A DNA stretch of 11,268 nucleotides from Chloroflexota bacterium (GCA_030616025.1 JAUWYD010000012.1:1-11268); one strand, 5' to 3'. Shown: positions 5,141 through 10,069, counted from the first letter of the stretch. A program made the numbers and translations. Notes: generated by a model from the sequence alone, not told the origin.

Positions 5141-5193
5141 GGTGCCTGGCCACTGCCAAAAAAAGTGCTTGAATTTATAGGGATTTTGCTGGG

Positions 5194-5214
5194 GTGTGTG
5201 TGTGTGTGTGTGTG
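5194..5214. repeat. (GT)10 dinucleotide tract between convergent genes
   Basis: Twenty-one alternating G/T bases lie between the stop of the plus-strand gene (5140) and that of the nuclease-like gene (5222). Such purine-pyrimidine tracts can adopt Z-DNA under negative supercoiling. A small hairpin, CGGGAA-TCTAC-TTCCCG (5215-5231), follows and spans the nuclease stop codon. Neither strand shows a standard terminator here. Confidence 0.85.
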
Positions 5215-5221
5215 CGGGAAT

Positions 5222-5641
5222 CTACTTCCCGGTGATGGACCCCACGATCACCACACTAACCTTATAGAAGTCGAACGTATCCAGCATGTCAGGTTCGATG
5301 TCCTCACACACTGCTACAAGAGTAACCGGCTTCCATCCACCGTCCTGCTTGAACATCAGTGCCTCGTAACCCAGCAACTGACCCAGACACGAAAGACCAG
5401 CCCGCCGCTTTATCTCGAAGATGGTGATACGGAAGCGTTCTTCGGCTATCACGTCCACGCGCTTCTGGGAGAGGGCTCTCACCATAGCCTTCATCCAGTT
5501 CGGCCATCCAGGATCCACAGGTGCACCATCACCCAGACGCACGTCGTAAGAGATTCGACCATCGGGCAGGCCAAACTGGTCAACGTACGCATCCCAGATG
5601 CGCTCTTCGTGCTTGCCGAGGTGGGCATACTTAACAGGCAC
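5222..5641 (-). CDS. PD-(D/E)XK nuclease-like protein (139 aa)
   Basis: Residues 61-92 read RVDVIAEERF..ITIFEIKRRAG..CLGQLLGY. This places Asp63, Glu76-Ile-Lys78 and Gln88-x3-Tyr92 in the order of the PD-(D/E)XK core, with a Q/Y motif IV after the catalytic strand. Upstream, HEERIWDAYV (11-20) can be the first helix, with its glutamate. The length fits a single-domain resolvase- or restriction-type nuclease. The start is GTG at 5641 just after the membrane-protein stop; a GGGGG run lies about eight bases upstream. Roles could include resolving replication intermediates, trimming ends for the RecT-like protein, or cutting DNA for packaging. It is the last gene of the minus-strand run. Confidence 0.78.
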   Translation of the reverse strand: MPVKYAHLGKHEERIWDAYVDQFGLPDGRISYDVRLGDGAPVDPGWPNWMKAMVRALSQKRVDVIAEERFRITIFEIKRRAGLSCLGQLLGYEALMFKQDGGWKPVTLVAVCEDIEPDMLDTFDFYKVSVVIVGSITGK

Positions 5642-5644
5642 GGC

Positions 5645-5806
5645 TCAAGCCCCCAACTTCCAGAGCATTGATTCCAGTTGGGCGTAAAGCTCCTCGAGGT
5701 GTCTTCCGGTGTCAGCCAGGCGCTTCTCGAGATACCAGATCATCACCACTGCCACCGCCAGCGTGCCCCCCAGAGCGCCCAGACTCACAGCCAGGAGAAT
5801 ATTCAC
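5645..5806 (-). CDS. 53-aa single-pass membrane protein (holin-like or virion membrane peptide)
   Basis: The start is GTG at 5806, overlapping the previous TGA. The first 25 residues are a clear membrane helix (NILLAVSLGALGGTLAVAVV, then MIWYLEKRL). The remaining half is an amphipathic charged helix (HLEELYAQLESMLWKLGA). DJR phages often carry such miniature membrane proteins as holins or as parts of an internal membrane; this sequence alone cannot tell which. It lies in a tight run of four small genes and ends three bases before the next start. Confidence 0.72.
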   Translation of the reverse strand: MNILLAVSLGALGGTLAVAVVMIWYLEKRLADTGRHLEELYAQLESMLWKLGA

Positions 5807-5994
5807 GGCTCGCTTTCCTCTTCCACCACAGGAGCGACCTCAGGAGGCCTCTCACGCTCGACGGCCAGCCTCTCCAGCAGCTCATCAAGAGCCATCTGAA
5901 GCGTCGCAACCACGCCGTCCTCGCCCAGGGCCTTTGCCCGCACAAGGTCCGCAGCCACCCTTTGAGCCAACCTAACCAGTTCACTGCCTTCCAT
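5803..5994 (-). CDS. 63-aa helical, probably coiled-coil protein
   Basis: ATG at 5994 follows a GGGGAGGTG site that spans the previous gene's stop. Residues 3-45 form one long amphipathic helix or coiled coil (LVRLAQRVAADLVRAKAL, VATLQMALDELLERLAVER). The C-terminal 18 residues are Pro/Glu-rich and acidic. Its stop codon overlaps the GTG of the membrane-protein gene (GTGA), which suggests coupled translation. A partner or regulator of that membrane protein is possible; it is not identifiable by family. Confidence 0.78.
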   Translation of the reverse strand: MEGSELVRLAQRVAADLVRAKALGEDGVVATLQMALDELLERLAVERERPPEVAPVVEEESEP

Positions 5995-5997
5995 ACC

Positions 5998-6189
5998 TCA
6001 CACCTCCCCGGCCGGTAGCCCCGTCACGGCTTCCACCATCTCCGCCGTGAGGGTCACACCAGCCCTATCGGCCCACTCTATGAGGGCCTGCTTCTTGTCC
6101 TCTACGGGCACAGGCATGTTACCCAGGAAATCCAGCACCATCTCCTGTGCCTCTTGCCGAAACCAACTGACCGGGAATACATCAGCCAT
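5998..6189 (-). CDS. 63-aa small acidic helical protein
   Basis: First gene after the noncoding block. ATG at 6189 has GGGAGGT (6198-6204) eight bases upstream, and this site lies only two bases from the last AGAGACGG module. The protein is soluble and helical (FRQEAQEMVLDFLGNM, DKKQALIEWADRAG, TLTAEMVEAVTGLP). The following gene starts four bases after its stop, so they are co-translated. I do not recognise a family, and no catalytic motif is visible. Confidence 0.78.
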   Translation of the reverse strand: MADVFPVSWFRQEAQEMVLDFLGNMPVPVEDKKQALIEWADRAGVTLTAEMVEAVTGLPAGEV

Positions 6190-6231
6190 ACTCGTTTACC
6201 TCCCTGAGAGACGGCTACGTCCAGTCCACCA

Positions 6232-6267
6232 GGCGCCTTGCGTGCTGAGTACAGCACACAAGGCGCC
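6232..6267 (-). repeat. Twin hairpin, copy A
   Basis: GGCGCCTTGCGTGCTG (6232-6247), loop AGTA, CAGCACACAAGGCGCC (6252-6267): a 16-bp stem with one C.A on the plus strand (U.G on the minus strand). The flanks carry AGAGACGG at 6207 and 6275, giving a unit of roughly 100 bases that recurs around copy B. Confidence 0.7.
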
Positions 6268-6310
6268 ATTCCTAAGAGACGGCACAGCGCTACCGCGTAA
6301 GAGACGGGGC

Positions 6311-6343
6311 CGCGTCGTGCGTCAAAGTGCGCCGCACCACGCG
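6311..6343. other. Hairpin of two 5-bp helices around a C.C mismatch
   Basis: CGCGTCGTGCG (6311-6321) faces CGCACCACGCG (6333-6343), giving 5 bp, one C.C, 5 bp and an 11-base loop. It lies between an AGAGACGG copy (6300) and the CCTACCGGTG module (6384). Confidence 0.55.
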
Positions 6344-6434
6344 CCCACGCTGCAGTCGAGGGTTACACCACCCTGACCTCAGCGCCTACCGGTGCTTGAA
6401 AGGTAGCCCTCCAGTCCACCGCGCTCTCCCGTCG

Positions 6435-6542
6435 GGCCGACCTTTTCGCTCAGCGTTAGTGATCGTAAATTGCCAGAGAACTTGAACTAACTTGAGCGTT
6501 ACATGCCAGAGAAGGCCGCGTGCCTGAGCGAAAAGGCCGGCC
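6435..6542 (-). other. 19-bp closing stem of a multi-branched domain
   Basis: 6435-6453 (GGCCGACCTTTTCGCTCAG) pairs with 6524-6542 at 18 of 19 positions. The exception is A.C on the plus strand and U.G on the minus strand. The 70 enclosed bases contain GTTAGT/ACTAAC and two TGCCAGAGAA modules, one of which can form GCC-AGAGAA-GGC. Related GCCAGA-AAGG modules recur at 7231 and 7272. Confidence 0.65.
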
Positions 6543-6605
6543 TTAACGTCACAAATTCGGAAAACAGGGGAAGGGACCTGAGAGACGGCCACACCCTGTC
6601 CACCA

Positions 6606-6641
6606 GGCGGTTTGAGTGCCGAGTACAGCACACAAACCGCC
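6606..6641 (-). repeat. Twin hairpin, copy B
   Basis: GGCGGTTTGAGTGCCG (6606-6621), loop AGTA, CAGCACACAAACCGCC (6626-6641). It shares the loop and lower sequence with copy A at 6232-6267, but two base pairs in the outer stem differ with both partners changed. It is flanked by AGAGACGG on both sides (6581, 6649), as is copy A. Confidence 0.7.
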
Positions 6642-6680
6642 ACCCCCAAGAGACGGTAGAACGCTGACGCGCAAGAGGAA

Positions 6681-6757
6681 GGTAGTCTCAAAGTCGGCGG
6701 CGCTTCGGGGTTGAAGGCACCCACCCCACGAGGAGCCGACCGTGGGGCCGGACTACC
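6681..6757 (-). other. H-type pseudoknot enclosed by a 7-bp helix
   Basis: GGTAGTC (6681-6687) pairs with GACTACC (6751-6757). Inside, GTCGGC (6693-6698) pairs with GCCGAC (6735-6740), and CCCCAC (6724-6729) pairs with GTGGGG (6742-6747). These two helices interleave, which defines a pseudoknot. A further hairpin (6697-6721) fits in the long loop and again has a C.A on the plus strand that becomes U.G on the minus strand. Three perfect helices nested and interleaved in 77 bases is hard to explain by chance. Confidence 0.65.
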
Positions 6758-6794
6758 GCACATTGGATGGACGGCCACACCGCCCCCGCCTTTT

Positions 6795-6832
6795 CCCCCA
6801 CAGTCGGCTCTGAGGTCTCTTGCAGCCGGGGG
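6795..6832 (-). other. Bulged hairpin next to a GGTATCACG module
   Basis: CCCCC (6795-6799) pairs with GGGGG (6828-6832), and inside it GGCT (6806-6809) pairs with AGCC (6824-6827), leaving an asymmetric bulge. A GGTATCACG copy follows at 6836-6844. Confidence 0.5.
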
Positions 6833-6878
6833 ACAGGTATCACGAATTCCACCGTGATTCGAGGGAACCGCAACATCC

Positions 6879-6932
6879 GACTAAATGCGATTATGTATGG
6901 TTGGGTACAACAAGACATAATCGGATTTAGTC
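6879..6932. other. 18-bp hairpin with one mismatch
   Basis: GACTAAATGCGATTATGT (6879-6896) pairs with 6915-6932 at 17 of 18 positions around an 18-base loop. A second small hairpin, CCGAAG-TTG-CTTCGG, abuts it at 6932-6946. The AT-rich stem stands out in GC-rich DNA. Confidence 0.65.
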
Positions 6933-6989
6933 CGAAGTTGCTTCGGGGAGGGGCTCCTCGTAGTCAACCGTATCGACAAGAGCCAAAAG

Positions 6990-7013
6990 CGCGGGGGAGA
7001 CCTCACCCCCACG
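6990..7013 (-). other. 8-bp G-rich hairpin with strand-informative wobble
   Basis: CGCGGGGG (6990-6997) faces CCCCCACG (7006-7013) around eight bases. The single mismatch is C.A on the plus strand and U.G on the minus strand, so all eight pairs form only in a minus-strand RNA. Confidence 0.55.
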
Positions 7014-7085
7014 GCGACGGCCTGACGCATTCCTGAGGGTACCACGAGTGCGAACGTGTCCTTGCCCCGCGCTAATTCACGCCAT

Positions 7086-7146
7086 GCCTACCGGTGCAGC
7101 AAAGGTACTTTTGCAGTCGACCTACCGGTGGCGGCGAGGCGCCACC
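7086..7146 (-). other. Repeated CCTACCGGTG module with a 7-bp hairpin
   Basis: GCCTACCGGTGC at 7086-7097 and CCTACCGGTG at 7121-7130 match a third copy at 6384-6395, where CTACC can pair with GGTAG around a conserved loop. From 7127, GGTGGCG pairs with CGCCACC (7140-7146) around six bases. The 7086 and 6384 copies share further flanking bases (AAAGGTA and CAGTC downstream), so a whole sub-domain appears duplicated. Confidence 0.55.
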
Positions 7147-7326
7147 TGACGCGAACTCCACGACCACCCTTCAGCCTGGGCAGAGCGCATGAGAATTCAA
7201 GCCAAATTTAGAAACCACGAGGGACACCCCGCCAGAGAAGGTATCACGTTTCGCCCTGGACAATCTCACATTGCCAGACAAGGCCGCATGTCGGGCGACG
7301 GACCGCCGAGGCGCGCAGGTTTCGAC

Positions 7327-7423
7327 TTTTTTCGGATGATTCAAGAGACACACACCACTTTAGAGAGACCGACCAGAAACGAGACACGCCTCAAGAGATG
7401 GTATCACGCATCATCCGAAAAAA
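7327..7423 (-). other. 14-bp long-range stem closing a 69-base domain of the candidate RNA
   Basis: TTTTTTCGGATGAT (7327-7340) is perfectly complementary to 7410-7423. The enclosed loop contains a GGTATCACG module (7400-7408) and several GAGAC repeats. A perfect 14-bp match at this distance is unlikely by chance and looks like the closing helix of a domain. Confidence 0.65.
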
Positions 7424-7517
7424 AACCGTTGACTCCTATGGCCTCACGCCTGACAAGGCACCAGGCACAAAAGACAGAAAAAGCGAGAGAAGATCGAAAC
7501 CTGCCCCCCTCGCGGTC

Positions 7518-7540
7518 TTTGATCTTAGGAAAAGATCAAA
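7518..7540. other. 9-bp perfect hairpin
   Basis: TTTGATCTT (7518-7526) pairs with AAGATCAAA (7532-7540) around a five-base loop. No T tract follows on either strand, so it is not a normal terminator despite its position after the virion genes. Confidence 0.6.
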
Positions 7541-7596
7541 TCCCGTCCGTGTGGTGGTTCCCCCTCTCCCACCCCAGACAACACCCCGCCGACCAT

Positions 7597-7615
7597 CCCC
7601 CGCCCACCCGCCCCC
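7597..7615 (-). other. G-quadruplex motif after the spike gene
   Basis: On the minus strand this reads GGGGG-C-GGG-T-GGG-C-GGGGG: four G tracts with one-base loops, a textbook parallel quadruplex. More G runs follow toward 7561. It starts 34 bases after the spike stop codon. In RNA it could stall polymerase or exonuclease and mark the 5' border of the structured block. Confidence 0.6.
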
Positions 7616-7648
7616 ACGAAGTAGAGGAAAGGGTAATTGGTGCACCAG

Positions 7649-8371
7649 CTACGGCTCGTTCAACGTGATGATAGCCGTATCGAAATAGCAGTCGATGGCC
7701 TCGTCGGCCGTAAGACGCGGCTGAAAACGGCTATAAACCCCAGTGGTGGAGGAAACATCCCTCATGGCGATGCCATCGAGCGGCCACTCGTCGCCGTTGA
7801 ACAGCAGCCGCACGTACTCGTGCTCGGTCACGTCGATCACCAGCTTGATCAGGTTGAAAAGCGTTTCCACCTCAGAAAAGACGACGCCAGTGGCTATCAA
7901 CTGCCAGGCATCCCCTGCATACTCGTATTCCCACTTCTTCCCCACCAGGTCGAGGCGAACATTGGCGCGCCAGATACGGTCCCCGTCCAGGATGTCCACC
8001 ATCAGCTCGAAGTAAAGCAGGTCCCCCATGCTCATCAGAGCGATCTCCCACCCGGTCTTGCCTTCGAAGGCCAGGGCCTCGTAATGCTGGATGCCCACCA
8101 CGCCCCCCTCGGCATCCGGAGTGGTCGCTTTGAGAGAATACCCCTTGTGCCGGGCATAATCGGCGGATTGGACGCCGGTTCCCCCGGCAGGGGAAGTGAC
8201 CACAGTCCAGCCGGCTACGCCATACTCGAACGAGTCCATCCAGTACACGTCGCCCCGGCGATCAAACGAGTTGATGCTACCCAGCCTGACCGCCAGCTCC
8301 CCCAGGTCGGCAACGGAGGATACCATTCCGTCCTTACGGATCTTACCCCAGTCCGAATGACCCCGTGCCAT
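7649..8371 (-). CDS. 240-aa spike-like protein with lectin-like beta-sandwich
   Basis: The last virion gene before the noncoding block. I start it at ATG 8371 (MARGHSDWG), which has AGGTGGGGG about eight bases upstream and begins five bases after the previous stop; a GTG at 8386 would add five residues and overlap that stop. After a helical N-terminal part (LGELAVRLGSINSFDRRGDV, about 23-42) comes MDSFEYGVAGW (44-54), the usual opening of a concanavalin/LamG-like sandwich, and then long alternating strands to the C terminus. Repeated Trp and Tyr residues suit glycan contact. This arrangement fits a capsid-anchored spike with a carbohydrate-binding head. It is a fold-level guess. Confidence 0.8.
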   Translation of the reverse strand: MARGHSDWGKIRKDGMVSSVADLGELAVRLGSINSFDRRGDVYWMDSFEYGVAGWTVVTSPAGGTGVQSADYARHKGYSLKATTPDAEGGVVGIQHYEALAFEGKTGWEIALMSMGDLLYFELMVDILDGDRIWRANVRLDLVGKKWEYEYAGDAWQLIATGVVFSEVETLFNLIKLVIDVTEHEYVRLLFNGDEWPLDGIAMRDVSSTTGVYSRFQPRLTADEAIDCYFDTAIITLNEP

Positions 8372-8376
8372 CTCAG

Positions 8377-8772
8377 CTACCCCCACCTGGTGGGGCGCCC
8401 GAGGACGGCCTGCACGAAGCGCGCCAGGACGGTCGGCTCCAGAGGCAGCAGGTTAAAGCCCACGGTCACCAGGTGGGCATTGGCCGTGTCCTCGTTCCAG
8501 GCCACCACCTTCATCGTCAACGGTTGGTCATCCAGGACGTAGCTGGCCGCGATCTCGTACACGTAATCGTTCCAGGCATAAGATCCGGAGGGGTTAGTCG
8601 GCCACACCTGGTGACCACCACGCACGATCACCACGTGCACCAGGTCGGCGCAGCCATCGGGGAAGCCGACCCGCACCTCCACGATGAGCCCCTTGGTCAG
8701 GAGCACCGGGAGGATGGAGGGGACGGCCGCGAGGGTCGAGGCCGGTACGCTCAGGGTGACGTTATAGTCCAA
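8377..8772 (-). CDS. 131-aa beta-sandwich minor virion protein (TTG start)
   Basis: The likely start is TTG at 8772, two codons after the in-frame TAG of the 70-aa gene, so no upstream start is possible. A weak GAGGCGGTG site lies about six bases upstream. The sequence is beta-rich: VTLSVPAST near the start, GLIVEVRVGFPDGC at 28-41, VHVVIVRGGHQVWPTNPSG at 45-63, then LTMKVVAWNED. From memory, the signature 'rG-HQ-(W/Y)PTNP-G' recurs in small phage virion proteins of unknown role, but I cannot name the family. It ends where the spike gene begins. A penton or spike-anchor role is inference. Confidence 0.8.
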   Translation of the reverse strand: MDYNVTLSVPASTLAAVPSILPVLLTKGLIVEVRVGFPDGCADLVHVVIVRGGHQVWPTNPSGSYAWNDYVYEIAASYVLDDQPLTMKVVAWNEDTANAHLVTVGFNLLPLEPTVLARFVQAVLGRPTRWG

Positions 8773-8775
8773 ACG

Positions 8776-8988
8776 CTACACCGCCTCGATGAGGCCATCG
8801 GCGATCAGCTGCTGGCCGATCTCCACGTACTCCGGGTTGGAGTAGTGCAGGCCATAGGAACTCAGCATTGCCAACAGCTCCTCGACCGTGTACTCCCTAT
8901 CCTTTTCCATGTGCACCAGCAGCACGCCCTTGGACCGCTTGACCTGGCGGGCCAGCCAGGCGGATGAGGTGAGCTTGTAGTCAGGCAT
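8776..8988 (-). CDS. 70-aa helical small protein of the virion operon
   Basis: ATG at 8988 is preceded by AGGAGGG three bases upstream and starts nine bases after the propeller stop. The product is small and mainly helical, with charged and hydrophobic residues alternating (TVEELLAMLSSYG, NPEYVEIGQQLIADGLIEAV). The C-terminal half has the look of a small winged-helix-like fold, with a final 'IGQQLIADGLIEA', but no clear recognition helix. There is no membrane segment. Its stop codon TAG is in the same frame as the next gene, which begins one codon later. I do not recognise the family. Confidence 0.78.
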   Translation of the reverse strand: MPDYKLTSSAWLARQVKRSKGVLLVHMEKDREYTVEELLAMLSSYGLHYSNPEYVEIGQQLIADGLIEAV

Positions 8989-8996
8989 GATCCCTC

Positions 8997-9620
8997 CTAG
9001 CCGACTTCGACCTGGTAGATGAGGCCACTAGTATAATCACATTGCCACAGCGTCCGCCCATCCCAGGCCAGACCAATCGGATCGCCAGCCGGTGAAGCAA
9101 AGCTCCGCAGGACCTGGCCAGTGACCGGGTCGATCTGGTAGACGAGGCCGGTGGTATAATCGGAGTGCCACAGCGTCCACCCGTCCCAGGCCAGGCCCTG
9201 TGGGGAGTCGCCCGGCGTGGCAAAGCTCCGCAGGACCTGGCCAGTGACCGGGTCGATCTGATAGATGAGGTCGGCGCTATAATCACAGTGCCACAGCGTC
9301 CACCCACCCCAGGCCAGAGCGGTCGGGACGCTGCCCGGTGGGGCAAAGCTCCGCAGCACCCGACCGGTCACCGGGTCGAGCTGATAGACGAGGCCGGTGC
9401 CGGGATCGGAATGCCACAGCGTCCGCCCGTCCCAGTCCAGGCCCTGTGGGTCGCCAGCCGGAATAGCAAAGCTCCGCAGCACCCGACCGGTGACCGGGTC
9501 GATCTGATAGATGAGGTCGGTGCTATAATCGGAGTACCACAGCGTCCGCCCATCCCAGGCCAGACCAGACGGGGAGCCGCCCGGTGAGGCAAAGCTCCGT
9601 ATCACCCGCCCAGCTGTCAC
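8997..9620 (-). CDS. Five-repeat beta-propeller-like protein; candidate receptor-binding or vertex protein
   Basis: The 207 residues are two starting residues plus exactly five tandem 41-residue repeats. The consensus is TG[RQ]VLRSFA-P-G-P-GLAWDG[RW]TLWHSDY-T-L[IV]YQIDPV. The pattern 'GLAWDG-LW--D----IYQIDP-TG-V' is typical of blades in NHL, SMP-30 and Vgb-like beta-propellers. Five near-identical blades could close a five-bladed propeller, as in tachylectin-2, or blades could assemble between subunits. The start is GTG at 9620 with AGGAGG five bases upstream, just after the stop of the 129-aa gene; the coding sequence would otherwise lack an in-frame ATG. There is no signal peptide. Such propellers bind glycans or proteins, so a role in host recognition or at five-fold vertices is plausible but inferred. 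Confidence 0.88.
   Translation of the reverse strand: MTAGRVIRSFASPGGSPSGLAWDGRTLWYSDYSTDLIYQIDPVTGRVLRSFAIPAGDPQGLDWDGRTLWHSDPGTGLVYQLDPVTGRVLRSFAPPGSVPTALAWGGWTLWHCDYSADLIYQIDPVTGQVLRSFATPGDSPQGLAWDGWTLWHSDYTTGLVYQIDPVTGQVLRSFASPAGDPIGLAWDGRTLWQCDYTSGLIYQVEVG
9001..9615 (-). repeat. Tandem 123-bp DNA repeat, five copies
   Basis: The protein repeats are matched at DNA level by a 123-bp period, for example the recurring runs GACCGGGTCGA, GCCACAGCGTCC and AAGCTCCGCA on the plus strand. The high similarity points to recent amplification, and makes copy-number change by recombination easy. The virus carries a RecT-like annealing protein that could act on such repeats. Confidence 0.85.
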
Positions 9621-9641
9621 TCCAGCCTCCTATCCACGTCA

Positions 9642-10031
9642 CTAGCTCAGCAGCTCGAGCCAGGCCGAGACGGTGAAGTACAGGCTGGAAGTCACGCCCG
9701 TGCCCACCAACTTGACGCTGATCTGCCTACCCCAGCAATCGCCGGCAAAGCACTCGTACACGCCACTGGCGGTATCGACGTCCTCGTAGAAGAGAGAGGC
9801 AAACAGCCCCTGCTTATAATCGTAGGGCTCGGCCTGATCCTCGTGGGAGAACTGTACCACCACCTGGAGGACGTGAGCGTCGGTACCTGTGGAATCTATC
9901 TCCAGAAACAGCAGGAAATGGCGATATGGCTCGGTGAAGACGGTGCCGGAGATGGGGAAGACGGCCGTTGATTTGACCACCGCATCCTTGAGGAGATGAA
10001 ACGTAGCGGGCGGTCTCTTCACGTCTGGCAT
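9642..10031 (-). CDS. 129-aa beta-rich minor virion protein
   Basis: Second gene after the capsid, ATG at 10031 with AGGAGG nine bases upstream. The sequence alternates hydrophobic residues in many short strands (AVFPISGTVF, HFLLFLEIDS, VLQVVVQFSHED, SLYFTVSAWLEL) and has two close cysteines (ECFAGDC, near 93-99). It has no signal peptide and no helix-rich region. This is what a single beta-sandwich or jelly-roll domain looks like. Placed between the capsid and the propeller-like protein, it could be a penton, a spike base or a minor capsid protein. I do not recognise a named family, so function is inferred from position only. Confidence 0.82.
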   Translation of the reverse strand: MPDVKRPPATFHLLKDAVVKSTAVFPISGTVFTEPYRHFLLFLEIDSTGTDAHVLQVVVQFSHEDQAEPYDYKQGLFASLFYEDVDTASGVYECFAGDCWGRQISVKLVGTGVTSSLYFTVSAWLELLS

Positions 10032-10053
10032 GTTATTTTGCCTCCTGGACGCA

Positions 10054-10069
10054 CGTACTGATCAGTACG
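10054..10069. other. Perfect 16-bp palindrome over the capsid stop codon
   Basis: CGTACTGATCAGTACG is its own reverse complement, and the capsid TGA (10064-10062) sits in its centre. In the mRNA it would form a short hairpin between the capsid gene and the downstream minor genes. No T tract follows, so it is not a standard terminator. It could be an mRNA 3'-end protector or partial attenuator that keeps capsid expression above that of the next gene; this is inference. Confidence 0.5.

Larger units (their letters stand above)
6190..7648 (-). ncRNA. Candidate giant structured noncoding RNA (about 1.46 kb, no credible gene)
   Basis: No open frame here has both a ribosome binding site and a protein-like sequence. 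Instead the block carries at least ten long stems, an H-type pseudoknot inside a closing helix, a G-quadruplex motif and several repeated modules: AGAGACGG five times, GGTATCACG three times, CCTACCGGTG three times, in plus-strand spelling. A hairpin occurs twice with compensatory changes. Mismatches in five stems are C.A on the plus strand and G.U on the minus strand, which favours a minus-strand transcript, the same direction as the virion operon that runs into it. I found no promoter inside, so it is probably made by read-through and perhaps processed. Large ornate phage-linked RNAs such as GOLLD and ROOL are the nearest concept; I make no homology claim. A structured origin or packaging region acting as DNA is the alternative. 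The boundaries are the flanking genes, not mapped ends. Confidence 0.55.

Noticed and set aside
6268..6276. CCTAAG resembling half of the 11-nt tetraloop receptor
   Set aside because: The partner TATGG is not in position across a helix, and the favoured RNA strand is the other one.
6386..6778. 130-codon open frame on the minus strand in the noncoding block
   Set aside because: It runs through the pseudoknot and twin hairpin B, has no ribosome binding site, and its composition reads as random GC-rich DNA.
6848..6868. tRNA T-arm-like GATTCGAGG sequence
   Set aside because: The arms around it do not pair as a T stem and no acceptor or anticodon stem fits.
7518..7540. Intrinsic terminator of the virion operon
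   Set aside because: A good stem but no T tract on either strand.
7189..7668. 159-codon open frame on the plus strand across the noncoding block
   Set aside because: No ribosome binding site, basic and low-complexity content with no protein-like segments, antisense to all virion genes, and it overlaps the spike end and the structured elements.
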